Assembly (NCBI GenBank): GCA_963835705.1
Contig: CAWIGR010000007.1
Location: 186,001-250,000, forward strand
Direction: 5' to 3'
DNA from: JACVRW01 sp963835705
Lineage (GTDB): Bacteria > Actinomycetota > Thermoleophilia > Solirubrobacterales > Thermoleophilaceae
Length of the DNA: 64,000 nt
Shown here: one piece after another, positions 33,209 to 42,923 of the stretch
How the letters are laid out: every line of letters starts with the position of its first letter
Numbering within the stretch: position 1 is the stretch's first letter
The notes under the pieces: model-generated
Seen by the model: only the letters and a program-made list of their open reading frames with translations
The model's database searches: none
What the model was told of the DNA's origin: nothing
Made by a program: the position numbers and the translations under genes

Positions 33209-34613
33209 TCAATCCAACCCGATCGCGCCGGAGTGCGGCGCGAGCTCGCCGTCCCGGAGCGCGCCGGGCTCGGTCTCGAGCTGCGGCTCGGCCCGCACCG
33301 GGGCCGGGCGCGGCTCGGCCGTGGTGTTCACGGCCACGGTGTGGTCGCCGCGCCGGTAGGCCACCACGCCCTCGGCGGCGTCGATCAGCTCGAACCCGTC
33401 GCCCAGCTCGCGGCGCAGCGCGATCAGCTTGCGCATCAGGGTCAGCGTGGACGCCGGGTCGTCGCGCTGGGCCTCCACGTTGCGCTCCGCCGGGTCGATC
33501 GCGGGGAGCCACGGCTCCCCGGTCGAGAACCCGCCGCGCGGCGAGCCGTCCCACTGCATCGGGTGGCGGAAGCGGTCGCGGCCGGCGCGGTCGAAGCGCT
33601 TCCCTTCGCCCGGCGGCCCGTCGCCCTGCCCGATCTCGTCGCCCTGGTAGAGGAAGGCCGGTCCGGGGAGCGTGAGCAGCATCATGGCCGCGGCGCTGGC
33701 GTTCTCACGCCCGAAGCGCGTGGTGAGACGGCCGAAGTCGTGGTTCGACATCGCCCAGGCCGCCTTGCCGGTCTTGGCACACGCCTCGATGGCGGCGTTC
33801 AGCACGCGGGCGTCCCACGAGGCGAGCAGCAGCTCGAACGCGAAGACGGCGTCGAAGTGGTCCGAGTAGGGCTGCCAGCGAACGCTCGGCAGGTAGACCT
33901 CGCCGACCAGGAAGGCGTCGCCGACCGCCTCTCGCATCTTCGCCAGCGCTTCGCCCGTGCCGGGCCCGTTGCGTGAGTTGCTGAGGGCCAGCTTCGCCTC
34001 GTCCTCGCTTCAGCGGAAGGCCGTAGGGCTCCGACGCGGGCGGGTCGTCGCGCAGCTGGGGGTCCTTCATCAGCCGGTCGATCGCGTCGATCCGGTAGCC
34101 GTCCGCCCCGCGCTCGACCCAGAAGCGCAGCACGTCCTGCATGGCCGCGACGACCTCGGGGTTGCGCCAGTTCAGGTCGGGCTGCTCCGGATAGAACGAG
34201 TGCAGGTAGTAGCGGCTGTCTTCCGCCTCCCAGGCGGAGCCGCCGAACGCCGCCACCCAGTTGTTCGGCCGGTCGGCCCAGATGTACCAGTCGGGGTGCT
34301 CGCGGAACCACGGGTGCTCGATCGAGGTGTGGCACGGGACGAGGTCCATGAGCAGCTTCAGGCCGCGCTCGTGCGCCGCCTCCGCGAGCCGGTCGAACTC
34401 GGCCAGGTCCCCGAACGCGGGGTCGACGTCCTTGTAGTCGGCCACGTCGTACCCGAAGTCCGCCAGCGGCGACGGATAGATCGGCGACAGCCAGAGCGCG
34501 TCCGCGCCGAGCCAGGCGATGTGGTCGAGCCGCGAGCGGATGCCCGCGAGGTCGCCCACGCCGTCGCCGTCCGAGTCCTGGAAGGACCGCGGGTAGACCT
34601 GGTAGACGACCAC
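33209..34613 (-). pseudogene. GH13 alpha-glucosidase/oligo-1,6-glucosidase, frameshifted
   Basis: Hydrolyses alpha-glucosides delivered by the adjacent transporters. Frame 1 (34613 to about 34012) has YPRSFQDSDGDGVGDLAGI, the calcium/substrate-site region and nucleophile motif GYRIDAIDRL. Frame 2 (about 34012 to 33209) has acid/base motif VGEVYLPS and transition-state Asp in MSNHDFGR. The switch lies near 34008-34016, where a one-base change restores SEDEAKLALSNSRNG. All catalytic residues survive, so this is either a very recent mutation or a sequencing error. Start GTG 34613, 15 bases after the permease gene. Confidence 0.85.
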
Positions 34614-34627
34614 TCGGCGGCGGAGTT

Positions 34628-35469
34628 CTAGCCCTTGACGGCGCCGGCGGTCAGCCCGGCCACGATGCGCTTCTGGAAGATCAGCACCAGGATCACGAGC
34701 GGCACGGTCACCACGACGAGCGCGGCCGTGATCGTGCCGAGCGGCACCTCGAACTCCTGGCTGCCGGTGAAGAACGCCAGCGCCGGAGGCACCGGTCTCG
34801 CCTCGGGCGAGCTGGTCAGCGTGATGGCCAGCAGGAACTCGTTCCAGGCCCAGATGAAGGACAGCAGGCCGGCGGTCACGAGGCCGGGCGCGGCGAGCGG
34901 CATCACGACCTTGCGGAAGGCCTGGAAGTGCGTCGCGCCGTCCACCAGCGCGGCCTCGGACAGGTCACGCGGGATCTCCCTGAAGAACGACGCCAGCACG
35001 TAGATCGTCAGCGGCAGCGTGAACGCGAGGAAGGGCGGGATCAGCCCGTAGAGCGTGTCGTAGATGTCGAGGTCGGTCCAGAACTTGTACAGCGGGGCGG
35101 CGATCGCGATCGGCGGGAAGGTGGTCACGGAGAGGATGATCGCCAGCAGCACGAACTTGAACGCGGAAGCGCAGCCGCGCCAGCGCGTAGCCGGCGAACG
35201 AGCCGATCAGCAGCGCCAGGACCGTCGTGATCCCGGCCACGATCACGCTGTTGCGCAGCGCCGTCGTGAAGTTCGAGTCGTCGAAGATCGACGAGTAGTT
35301 GTCGAGCGTCGGGTTGGGCGGGAAGAGGTCCGGCGCTCGACAGGTCCGGGCCCGTCTTCAGCGACGTGTTGATCAGCCAGTAGAACGGAAAGAGGCAGAA
35401 GATCATGATCACCACGACGGCGAGCCAGAGCAGGATGCGGTTGCGCCGCTCCCGCCGCTTCTTGGACAT
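34628..35469 (-). pseudogene. ABC transporter permease, MalG-type, frameshifted twice
   Basis: The second MalG of the operon. ATG 35469 (ATGA overlap with the MalF stop) begins SKKRRERRNRILLWLAVVV. The frame changes near 35330-35340 into NFTTALRNSVIVAGITTVL, and again near 35160-35175 into LAIILSVTTFPPIAIAAPL. It ends with IVAGLTAGAVKG, identical to the intact paralogue. The EAA loop SEAALVDGATHFQAFRKVVMP is preserved. Conservation outside the two shifts argues against old decay. Confidence 0.85.
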
Positions 35470-36414
35470 CACTCCTCCTCCGTCATCGCGCGGATGTTTC
35501 CGCCCACGAAGCGGATGTAGAGGAACGCCACCACCATCACGATCACGAACGTGAGCACCGCGATGGCGGACCCCTCCCCGACCAGCCTGTTCGCCGTCAG
35601 CTCGTTGTAGGCGTACAGCGACAGCGTGGTCGTGCCGTTCGAGCCCTGGGTGAGCGCGAACGGCAGGTCGAACACGCGCAGCGCGTCGAGCGTCCGGAAC
35701 AGCAGCGCCACCAGGATCGCCGGGCCGCAGCAGCGGCAGCGTGATCCGGGTGAAGCGCTGCCAGGCCGTCGCGCCGTCCACCTTCGCGGCGTCGTACACG
35801 TCCTCCGGGATCACCTGCAGGCCCGCCAGCATCAGCAGCGCCATGAACGGCGCCGTCTTCCAGACGTCAGCGAAGATGAGCGTCGCCATCGCGTAGCCGT
35901 CCTCGCCGTACCAGAGCGCGTCGCGCCCCGGGCAGCCCGAGCGCCGACCAGCATCGACGTCCAGAACCCGAGGTTCGGCTCGAAGATCGAGCGCCACAGC
36001 AGCCCGGTCCCGAAGGTCAGGACGGCCCACGGCACCAGCACCGTGGCGCGCAGGATCGCGCGGCCCCTTGAACGCCTGGTGCATGGCGAGCGCGAACGCG
36101 ATGCCGAGCACGAGCTCGATCGACACCGAGATGCCGGTGAAGATGAACGTGTTGACGAAGGCGTCCCAGAACTCGCTCGAGTTCTCGCCCCACAGCTCGT
36201 CGGCGTAGTTGTCGAACCCGACGAAGCGAGACAGCCCCTCCTCCCTGACGCTGTACTCGTTGAGCGAGAGCCATACCGCGTACCCGATCGGGAAGGCGGC
36301 GACGAGCGCCATCACGATCAGCGACGGCGCCATCATGGCGGCGCCGAGGCGGCCCTCCGAGAAACCGGAGGGCCGCTTCTGCTTACGCCGTACCGCTACG
36401 GACGCGGCTTCCAT
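35469..36414 (-). pseudogene. ABC transporter permease, MalF-type, frameshifted at least three times
   Basis: Starts ATG 36414. Frame breaks occur near 36064 (an extra base in a GGGG/CCCC run, where AAGGGCCGC would restore HQAFKGRAILRATVLVPW), near 35925-35945, and near 35727 (one extra C compared with the intact paralogue at 30982-31923). Between breaks the sequence is well conserved: DVWKTAPFMALLMLAGLQV and EAA loop YDAAKVDGATAWQRFTRITLP. Confidence 0.85.
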
Positions 36415-36423
36415 GCCGAGTCC

Positions 36424-37687
36424 TTAGAACGTCTCGAGTGCCTGCTCGATGTCGGACGTCATCTTCTCCAAGGCCGCCGCCGGCTCCGCGTTGCCCTGGA
36501 GCGCGTCGTGGACGTTGGTGTAGATCGCCTCGCTGATCTGCGAGTACACCGGGGACACGGGGCGCGCCTGGCCCTGCTCGACGGCCGCCTTCAGGTCGGA
36601 CGCGAAGGCGTACTTCTTCTGGACCTCGGGGTCGTCGTATGCGGCGGCGGTCGCCGGTGGCGACGCCGACTCCAGGAAGTTCGCCTTCTGAACCTCCGGG
36701 CCGGTCGCGAAGTCGATGAACGCGGCCGCGCCCTCCGGGTTCTTCGCGAAGGCGGAGATGGCGAGGTTGAAGCCGCCCAGCACGCCGGCCGGCTCGCCGC
36801 CCTCGAAGCTCGGGAAGGTGCCGACGTCGAACTTGTCGGCGATCTTCGACTCCTTGCCGAGCGCGTACGCGTACGGCCAGTTGCGCATGAAGGTGGCGTT
36901 GCCGTTCTCGAAGGCGCGGCGCGACTCCTCCTCCATGTAGGTGGTGATGGCCTTCGGCGCGGCGCCGCTCTGGATGCCCTGGGCCATGAACTCGAGCGCC
37001 GCCTCCCCCTCGGGCGAGTTGACCTGCACCTCCGAGCCGTCCTCGGACAGCACCGCTGCCGCCGCCGCTGTAGAGCAGCTCGAGGAAGTTGCACCGTCAG
37101 GCCCTCGTACCGCGCGCCCTGGTAGACGATGCCGTTGTTCTCCTGCGCGGCCGCGTAGACGTCCTCCCAGGTCTCCGGCGACTGCTGGACCTGGTCGCTC
37201 CGGTAGTAGAGGAAGCCCGCGTTGGTGTGGTAGGGCACGGCCCAGTACTTGTCCTCGTACTTGGCGGTCTCGAGCGTCGAGGCGATGAAGTCGTCCTGGC
37301 GCGGCTCGATGATGTCGGTCGTGTCCTGCAGCCAGTCCTGAGCGGCGAACTCGGCCGTCCAGATGACGTCCAGGCCCATCACGTCGCACTCGTCCGACTC
37401 CGCGTCGAGGCGCTGCACCAGCTGGGTGCGCTGCTCGTCGGCGGACTCGGGGAGCTCGACGAGGTTGACCGTGACGTTCGGGTTCTCCTTCTTGAAGAGG
37501 TCGATCGCCGTGCCGTAGGCGCCGCTGGTGTCCTTGCCGATGCACCAGGCGACGTCGCCCTTGGCCTTGCTGGGTCGGCGGCCGGCGCCTGCTGCGCGTC
37601 GCCGCCGCCGTCGTCGTCGTCATCGCCACAGCCGGCCACCGCCAGCGCGAGCGTCACGAGCAGGACGGCCCAGAGCCACTTCCTCAT
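36424..37687 (-). pseudogene. ABC substrate-binding lipoprotein, frameshifted
   Basis: First gene of the large alpha-glucoside operon. ATG 37687 starts RKWLWAVLLVTLALAVAGC with a lipobox at Cys19 and an Asp/Gly linker. Frames break near 37570 and twice between about 37060 and 37095. The rejoined product aligns with the intact binding protein at 31923-33164, including GLDVIWTAEFA. No Lac/Tre-type regulator gene adjoins it. Upstream on the minus strand, TTATGGC occurs twice within 37735-37765 and could belong to the operon promoter. Confidence 0.85.
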
Positions 37688-37776
37688 CACGGTCCCCTCC
37701 GTCGAAACAGATCCTCTGGCTGCGCCGTACCCGCCATAAATGCCGCCCAAACGAGCCATAACATGCGCTCAACGAC

Positions 37777-37800
37777 GGCGAGGCGCCGGAGCGCCTCGCC
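37777..37800 (-). terminator. Strong hairpin terminator after the PfpI-type gene
   Basis: A perfect ten-base stem GGCGAGGCGC/GCGCCTCGCC with loop CGGA lies 30 bases past the stop of the amidotransferase gene (37831). It separates that gene from the ABC operon downstream. No T-tract follows on either strand. Confidence 0.75.
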
Positions 37801-37830
37801 GCGGGTCGGGGGGACGCGAGGGCCCGGCGG

Positions 37831-38418
37831 TTACCCGCTGCGGGACCCCGCGGTCTGCAGGGCCTGCTCATCGTGCCGGCCCTCGCAGATTTCTTCGACG
37901 AGCTTGTCGCAGAAGGCGGGCAGATCGTCGGGCTTGCGGCTTGTGACCAGCCCGGCGTCCACGTGCACCTCCTCGTCGACCCACTCGCCGCCGGCGTTCA
38001 CGATGTCGGTCTTGACGCTCGGCCACGAGGTGAGCGTGCGGCCGCGCACCACGTCGGCCTCGACGAGCGTCCACGGGCCGTGGCAGATCGCGGCGACCGG
38101 CTTGCCCGCCTCGAAGAACGCGCGCGTGAACTTCACCGCGTCCTCGTCGGCGCGCAGGAAGTCCGGGTTCGCGACGCCACCGGGCAGCACGAGCCCGTCG
38201 TAGTCGTCTGCCTTCGCGTCGGACGCGGTCTTGTCGACCGGGAACGTCTTGTCCTTGTCGAGATGGTCGAAGCCCTGGATCTCGCCGCTCTCCAGCGAGA
38301 CGAGCTCGGGCGTCCCGCCCTCCTGCTCGACCGCCTTCCACGGCTCGGTCAGCTCGATCTGTTCGACGCCGTCGGTCGCGAGGAACGCGACCTTCTTTCC
38401 TTCGAGTCGGTTGGGCAT
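37831..38418 (-). CDS. DJ-1/PfpI family type 1 glutamine amidotransferase-like protein
   Basis: 195 residues. The nucleophile elbow AAICHGPWTLVEA carries the conserved Cys-His pair, with an upstream strand VLPGGVANPDFLR and the conserved early Glu region EQIELTEPW. This is the YhbO/PfpI branch, associated with stress resistance and protein/nucleic-acid deglycation or protease activity in characterised members. ATG 38418 is favoured by AGGAG seven bases upstream over an upstream in-frame start. Confidence 0.92.
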   Translation of the reverse strand: MPNRLEGKKVAFLATDGVEQIELTEPWKAVEQEGGTPELVSLESGEIQGFDHLDKDKTFPVDKTASDAKADDYDGLVLPGGVANPDFLRADEDAVKFTRAFFEAGKPVAAICHGPWTLVEADVVRGRTLTSWPSVKTDIVNAGGEWVDEEVHVDAGLVTSRKPDDLPAFCDKLVEEICEGRHDEQALQTAGSRSG

Positions 38419-38511
38419 TTCGGGTCTCCTCGTCACGTGTGCGCGTCCTCTCTTGACCGATACCGGGTGCCCCTCGGGCTAAACGGCCCTCGCCCGGGTA
38501 TGCAAGCGCCA

Positions 38512-39921
38512 ATGGCAACGACCGCCCGTCCCGGTCCCTTCGCCACCAAGCCGACCGAGCAGCTGCTCGAGACCGCCGAGGGGTCGAGGCTGCACCGGAC
38601 CGTCGGGGCGCTCGATCTCACGGCCCTCGGGATCGGGGCGATCATCGGCACCGGGATCTTCGTGATCATCGGCGAGGCGATCGCCCTGTCCGGGCCGGCG
38701 GTCGTGGTCTCGTTCGTGCTGGCGGGCGTGACCTGCGTGTTCTCCGCCCTGGCCTACGCGGAGCTGGCCTCGACGCTGCCGGTGTCCGGCTCGGCCTACA
38801 CCTACGCGTACGCGACGATGGGCGAGGCGCTCGCCTGGATCATCGGGTGGGACCTGATCCTGGAGTACGGCGTCTCGGTGGCCGCGGTGGCGGTCGGCTG
38901 GGGCGCGTACTTCGTGGAGCTGCTCGACTCGCTGTTCGGCGTCACGCTCAGCGACTCGATCACCCTGCCGCCGGGCGAGGGCGGCGACGTGAACGTGCCC
39001 GCCTTCGTGCTGGTGCTCGCCGTGGCGAGCGTCCTGATCGCGGGAATCCGCCAGTCGGCCCGCTCGAACACGGTGATGGTCATCACCAAGCTGCTCGTGC
39101 TGGTGTTCTTCATCGTGGTCGCCTTCAGCGCGTTCGACGGCGACCACTTCTCGGACTTCGCGCCGAACGGCTTCAGCGGGATCGAGAGCGCGGCGGCCCT
39201 GATCTTCTTCGCCTACATCGGCTTCGACGCCGTATCGACCGGCAGCGAGGAGACCAAGGAACCGCAGCGCGACCTGCCGATAGCGATCGTGGGCTCGCTG
39301 CTGATAGCGACCGTGCTCTACATCCTCGTCTCGGTGGCCGCCGTGGGCGCGCTGCCCGCGGACCAGCTGGCAGGCCAGGACGCGCCGCTCGCCGTGGCCC
39401 TGTCCGAGGGCGCCGGGATCGGCTGGGGCGCGGACATCGTCACGTTCGGGGCCCTGGTGGCGATCACGAGCGTGGTGCTGACGATCCTCTACGGGCAGAC
39501 ACGGGTGGCGTTCGCGATGTGTCGCGACGGGCTGATGCCCGAGCGCCTCGCCGTGGTCTGGGAGCGCACGCGGACGCCGGTGGTGCTGACCGTGCTGTTC
39601 GCCGTGCCGATCGCGCTGCTGGCCGCGTTCGTGCCGCTCACCGAGATCGCCGAGCTGGTCAACATCGGCACGCTGTTCGCCTTCTTCATCGTGAACATCG
39701 CGGTGATCTGGCTGCGCCGGACGAAGCCCGACATGAAGCGCGGCTTCCGCGTGCCCGGTGTGCCGGTGGTGCCTCTGATCGGCGCGGCGCTGTGCGTGTA
39801 CCTGATGACGAAGCTCCCGGCCGAGACCTGGCTGCGCTTCGCCGTGTGGCTGGCGCTGGGCGCGGTGATCTACGTCCTGTACGGCTACCGCAACTCGCGC
39901 CTGCGGCGCGACACGGCCTGA
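38512..39921 (+). CDS. APC-family amino-acid permease (YfnA/CAT-like)
   Basis: 469 residues from ATG 38512, about twelve predicted transmembrane helices. The substrate-binding helix 1 signature GIGAIIGTGIFVIIG is clear, then GSAYTYAYATMGEALAWIIGW in the helix 3 region. An in-frame ATG at 38500 lies inside a possible GGGTAT -10 hexamer (38496-38501), so the downstream ATG is preferred. Likely a cationic or neutral amino-acid importer. It is divergent from the PfpI-type gene. Confidence 0.9.
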   Translation: MATTARPGPFATKPTEQLLETAEGSRLHRTVGALDLTALGIGAIIGTGIFVIIGEAIALSGPAVVVSFVLAGVTCVFSALAYAELASTLPVSGSAYTYAYATMGEALAWIIGWDLILEYGVSVAAVAVGWGAYFVELLDSLFGVTLSDSITLPPGEGGDVNVPAFVLVLAVASVLIAGIRQSARSNTVMVITKLLVLVFFIVVAFSAFDGDHFSDFAPNGFSGIESAAALIFFAYIGFDAVSTGSEETKEPQRDLPIAIVGSLLIATVLYILVSVAAVGALPADQLAGQDAPLAVALSEGAGIGWGADIVTFGALVAITSVVLTILYGQTRVAFAMCRDGLMPERLAVVWERTRTPVVLTVLFAVPIALLAAFVPLTEIAELVNIGTLFAFFIVNIAVIWLRRTKPDMKRGFRVPGVPVVPLIGAALCVYLMTKLPAETWLRFAVWLALGAVIYVLYGYRNSRLRRDTA

Positions 39922-40285
39922 GCGCGGACGGCCAGCCGCATCGCCCAGATGCGGCTGTGGCCGGCCACCCGGTGGGGCAGGTCGAGGCAGAGCGAGTGCG
40001 GCGGACGGTGTCGAGCGCGTGGATGAACGGGTGCTCGCCACCGGCGTAGAGGGTGTACTCCCAGCGGCCCCCGGGATGGGTGGCACGGGTGATCGGGAGT
40101 CCGCGCATCGGCTCCTCGGGCTCGCGGGGATCGACCACGGGCTTCTCGAGCAGGCGGTCGTTCTCGAGGTCGTAGACCCGGACCGCGTAGCGGGTGCGGT
40201 CGCGGGGCGAGAGCTGCTCGATCAGGTAGCGGTGCTCGCCGGGTCGCTCGAGGACGCCCTCCCGGCCGGCGTCGAGGGACGTCAC
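39885..40285 (-). pseudogene. Truncated, frameshifted beta-propeller-type fragment
   Basis: About 130 codons from a possible GTG 40285. The conserved stretch RYAVRVYDLENDRLLEKPVVDP continues to WEYTLYAGGEHPFIHALDTV, then needs a frame change near 40007 to continue as HSLCLDLPHRVAGHSRIWAMRL, ending at 39885 inside the APC gene. It resembles one blade-type unit of secreted propeller proteins, but the rest is missing. Probably a gene remnant. Confidence 0.4.
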
Positions 40286-40346
40286 CGGAGGGGCCGCGGC
40301 CGCTACGGCCGCGGCCGACGCCGGACGGTGGGCTCCGCCCGCCGGA

Positions 40347-41388
40347 CTACGGCTGCGTCGTCGGCGGCGCCGGTGCAGTCTGAGGCAGCGGCTCGGCCGG
40401 TGCGGGCGCAGGTTCCGCCGGCGCCTCCTCTGCCGGGGCCTGCTCCTCTTCCGCCGGCGGCGTGGTCTCCTCTTCCGGCGTGGCCGGCTGCCGCGGCTGC
40501 TGCTCCTGCTCGGGCGGCGGCTGCTCTTCCTCGGTCGTGTCCTGCGGCGCCTGTTCCTTGGCGCGGTCGTCGCTCTTCGTGCCCCCGAAGAACGTCGTCC
40601 GCCCATCGTTCTTGCCGACCGAGCCGCCCGCCACGAGCTCGGGCAGCGTGAGCGCGCCCACGGCGATCACGAAAGCGAGCGCGGCGGTGGCGAAGACGGC
40701 GCCGAAGGCGACCCTGCGACGCCGGCCGCCCGGGCGCCCGCCACCCGGCGGGATGCCCGGCGCGCCCGGGACCGCGCCGCGACCGCCCGGGTCCTGAGGA
40801 TGTCCGCCAGCGCCCTGTCCACGACCGCCGGCGGTCCTGGATTCGCGCAGCCTCCCGGTCGCGGCCGCCCGGCGCCTGGCCACGACCGGCCGGCGTCTCG
40901 CCTCGGGCACCCGGCGTCTCGCCTCGCGCACCCGGCGCCTGGCCACGGGCGCCCACCTCCTGGCGCCCCCGACGACGGCTGCCGCGGGGCTCTGCTTTGC
41001 CGGCCCGGTACACGCGGATCGGGGCTTCCGATCCCAGGTCGCGGGCCGGGGGTCTCGCCTGGCCTGCTCCGGCGGCCGGCTCCGTTGGCGCGCGGTCCGG
41101 AAGCCGGTCCGACTGCAGGCGGGCGGACTGCCCGGCGCCGCCCGCCGCGGCGAGCGAGCGCCGGTCGGATGTGAAGCTCCTGGCGATCCGCTCGGTCGGC
41201 CGGTTCAGCATCTCGCTGACCAGCGACACGATCACAGGGGTCATCGCCGCGGCAATCCAGGTGCCGGCGGTCGAGAGCTGCGAGGTGAGGAGGGCCGCCG
41301 CGGCGGAAGCGGCGCTCGCAATGGCGAGCGTCCGCATGTTGAGACGACGCTCCTCCTCGCGCTCGGCGGTGCGCGAGTGCGAAGCCAT
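40347..41388 (-). pseudogene. Membrane protein with disordered linker, frameshifted
   Basis: ATG 41388 (GGTGGAG five bases upstream) opens a frame with two hydrophobic segments (LAIASAASAAAALLTSQLS and WIAAAMTPVIVSLVSEML), then PTERIARSFTSDRR and a long basic Arg/Gly/Gln linker with seven-residue repeats (APGARGE, TPGARGE). The expected second half (ATAALAFVIAVGALTLPELV, then a Glu/Gln/Pro-rich tail ending TTQP) is in another frame. The break lies between about 40760 and 40950. Both halves keep good codon usage. Function unknown. Confidence 0.6.
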
Positions 41389-41420
41389 GTCATCTCCACC
41401 TTAGCCAGACCATGGCGAGC

Positions 41421-41426
41421 TATAAC
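41421..41426 (+). promoter_or_regulatory. -10 hexamer TATAAC of a leaderless amine oxidase gene
   Basis: TATAAC ends 10 bases before GTG 41437, placing the transcription start at or next to the start codon. No Shine-Dalgarno is present. The reverse complement GTTATA could serve the divergent gene at 41388. Confidence 0.5.
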
Positions 41427-41436
41427 GTCCGCCCCC

Positions 41437-42804
41437 GTGGCGGGACCGGGCACACGCGATGTCGATCTCGCCGTGGTCGGCGCCGGCCTCGCCGGTCTCG
41501 CGGCCGCCAGGGAGGCGGTTCGGGCGGGGTGCTCGGTGCTCGTCCTCGAGGCGCGCAACCGGGTCGGCGGCCGGGTGCTGAGCGAGGACATCGGCGGGGG
41601 TCAGGTCGTCGAGGTGGGAGGCCAGTGGATCGGGCCCACCCAGGACCGGCTCGCCGCGATCGCGGACGAGGTGGGCGTGGACACCTTCCCCACCTGGGAC
41701 GAGGGCGAGCACGTGGTCGAGTACGGCGGCCGGCTGCGCCGCTTCACGGGCACGATCCCCAAGATCAACCCGCTGGTGCTGCTCGAGTTCGATCGCGCCC
41801 AGCGCCGCCTCAACCGCCTGGCGAAGAGGGTGCCGCTGGAGGCTCCGTGGGAGGCCCCGGGGGCGAGAAGGCTGGATGGCCAGACCGTCGCCACATGGAT
41901 ACGCCGCAACCTCCCCTCGAAGCCGGGCCGCATGCTGTTCGAGCTGGTCGTGGAGGCGATCTGGGCCGCCCAGCCCGAGGACATCTCCCTCCTCCACATC
42001 CTCTTCTACATCCACTCGGCGGGCAGCCTCGAGCTCCTTTCCGACACCGAGGGCGGCGCCCAGCAGGACCGCTTCGTGGGCGGCTCCCAGCTGGTGCCGA
42101 TCCGGATGGCGGATCGGCTCGGTCCCGGGCGCGTTGTCCTCGGCGCGCCGGTGCGAGTCATTCGTCAAAGCAGCAAAGAGGGGGTCACTGTCGAGGCGGA
42201 TGGCGTCACGGTGGGAGCTCGTCGCGCCGTCGTCGCGATCGCCCCCACCCTCGCCGGCCGGCTCGCCTACGACCCTCCCCTGCCCGGCTTCCGCGATCAG
42301 CTCACCCAGCGGATGCCGCTCGGCACCGTCGCGAAGTGCATGGCGATCTACGCAGAGCCGTTCTGGCGCCACGAGGGGCTCAGCGGCCAGGGAATGAGCG
42401 ATACCGGCCCGGTGAAGCTCACCTTCGACAACTCCCCACCCGACGGCTCGCCCGGAGTGCTCCTCGGCTTCCTCGAAGGACGGCGCGCGCGAGAGCTCGG
42501 AAGCCTGCCGGTCGAGGCGCGCCGGAGCGCGGTGGTCGACTGCTTCGCCCGCCTCTTCGGCCCCCGCGCCGCGCGGCCCGACGCCTACGTGGAGCGCCTC
42601 TGGGCCGAAGAGCAGTGGAGCCGCGGGTGCTACGGCTGCCACATGCCGCCCGGCGCCTGGACGAGCTACGGCCCAGCCCTGCGCGCGCCCATCGGCCGCG
42701 TGCACTGGGCCGGAGCCGAGTACGCCACGGTCTGGAGCGGCTACATGGACGGCGCGGTGCGCTCGGGCGAGAGGGCGGCGAAGGAGGCGGTGGCCCGCCT
42801 GTAG
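41437..42804 (+). CDS. Flavin-dependent monoamine oxidase family protein
   Basis: 455-residue FAD amine oxidase. Dinucleotide motif VVGAGLAGLAAAREAVRAG near residue 10 with the downstream Glu (LVLEARNRVGGRV). C-terminal FAD signature IGRVHWAGAEYATVWSGYMDGAVRSGERAA matches MAO/putrescine-oxidase enzymes. WIRRNLPSKPGRMLFELVV and GGSQLVPIRMADRLG are also conserved in the family. GTG 41437 is preferred to upstream ATGs, since the dinucleotide fold starts within 10 residues and a TATAAC promoter lies just before it. Confidence 0.92.
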   Translation: MAGPGTRDVDLAVVGAGLAGLAAAREAVRAGCSVLVLEARNRVGGRVLSEDIGGGQVVEVGGQWIGPTQDRLAAIADEVGVDTFPTWDEGEHVVEYGGRLRRFTGTIPKINPLVLLEFDRAQRRLNRLAKRVPLEAPWEAPGARRLDGQTVATWIRRNLPSKPGRMLFELVVEAIWAAQPEDISLLHILFYIHSAGSLELLSDTEGGAQQDRFVGGSQLVPIRMADRLGPGRVVLGAPVRVIRQSSKEGVTVEADGVTVGARRAVVAIAPTLAGRLAYDPPLPGFRDQLTQRMPLGTVAKCMAIYAEPFWRHEGLSGQGMSDTGPVKLTFDNSPPDGSPGVLLGFLEGRRARELGSLPVEARRSAVVDCFARLFGPRAARPDAYVERLWAEEQWSRGCYGCHMPPGAWTSYGPALRAPIGRVHWAGAEYATVWSGYMDGAVRSGERAAKEAVARL

Positions 42805-42882
42805 TAGTGGCGGCTCGGCCGTGGCCCTGCGCCGCCCCCGCCGCCTGCGACCCGACGCTCCCGCAGGGGCGAATCCATCGAG

Positions 42883-42923
42883 TGTCGCGCTTAGTGGCCC
42901 ATATGGGGCCACAGAACGCGACA
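42883..42923. promoter_or_regulatory. Nested palindrome spanning the start codon of the AbiEi/DUF559 gene
   Basis: An outer pair TGTCGCG (42883-42889) and CGCGACA (42917-42923) encloses an inner pair GTGGCCC (42894-42900) and GGGCCAC (42906-42912) with the ATG (42903-42905) in the centre. The arms are symmetric, with four-base spacers. Position over the start codon suggests autorepression by the encoded winged-helix protein or an mRNA hairpin hiding the start. Confidence 0.5.

Noticed and set aside
38479..40086. 535-residue minus-strand open frame opposite the APC permease
   Set aside because: His/Arg-rich shadow frame with no motif; the plus-strand permease is unambiguous.
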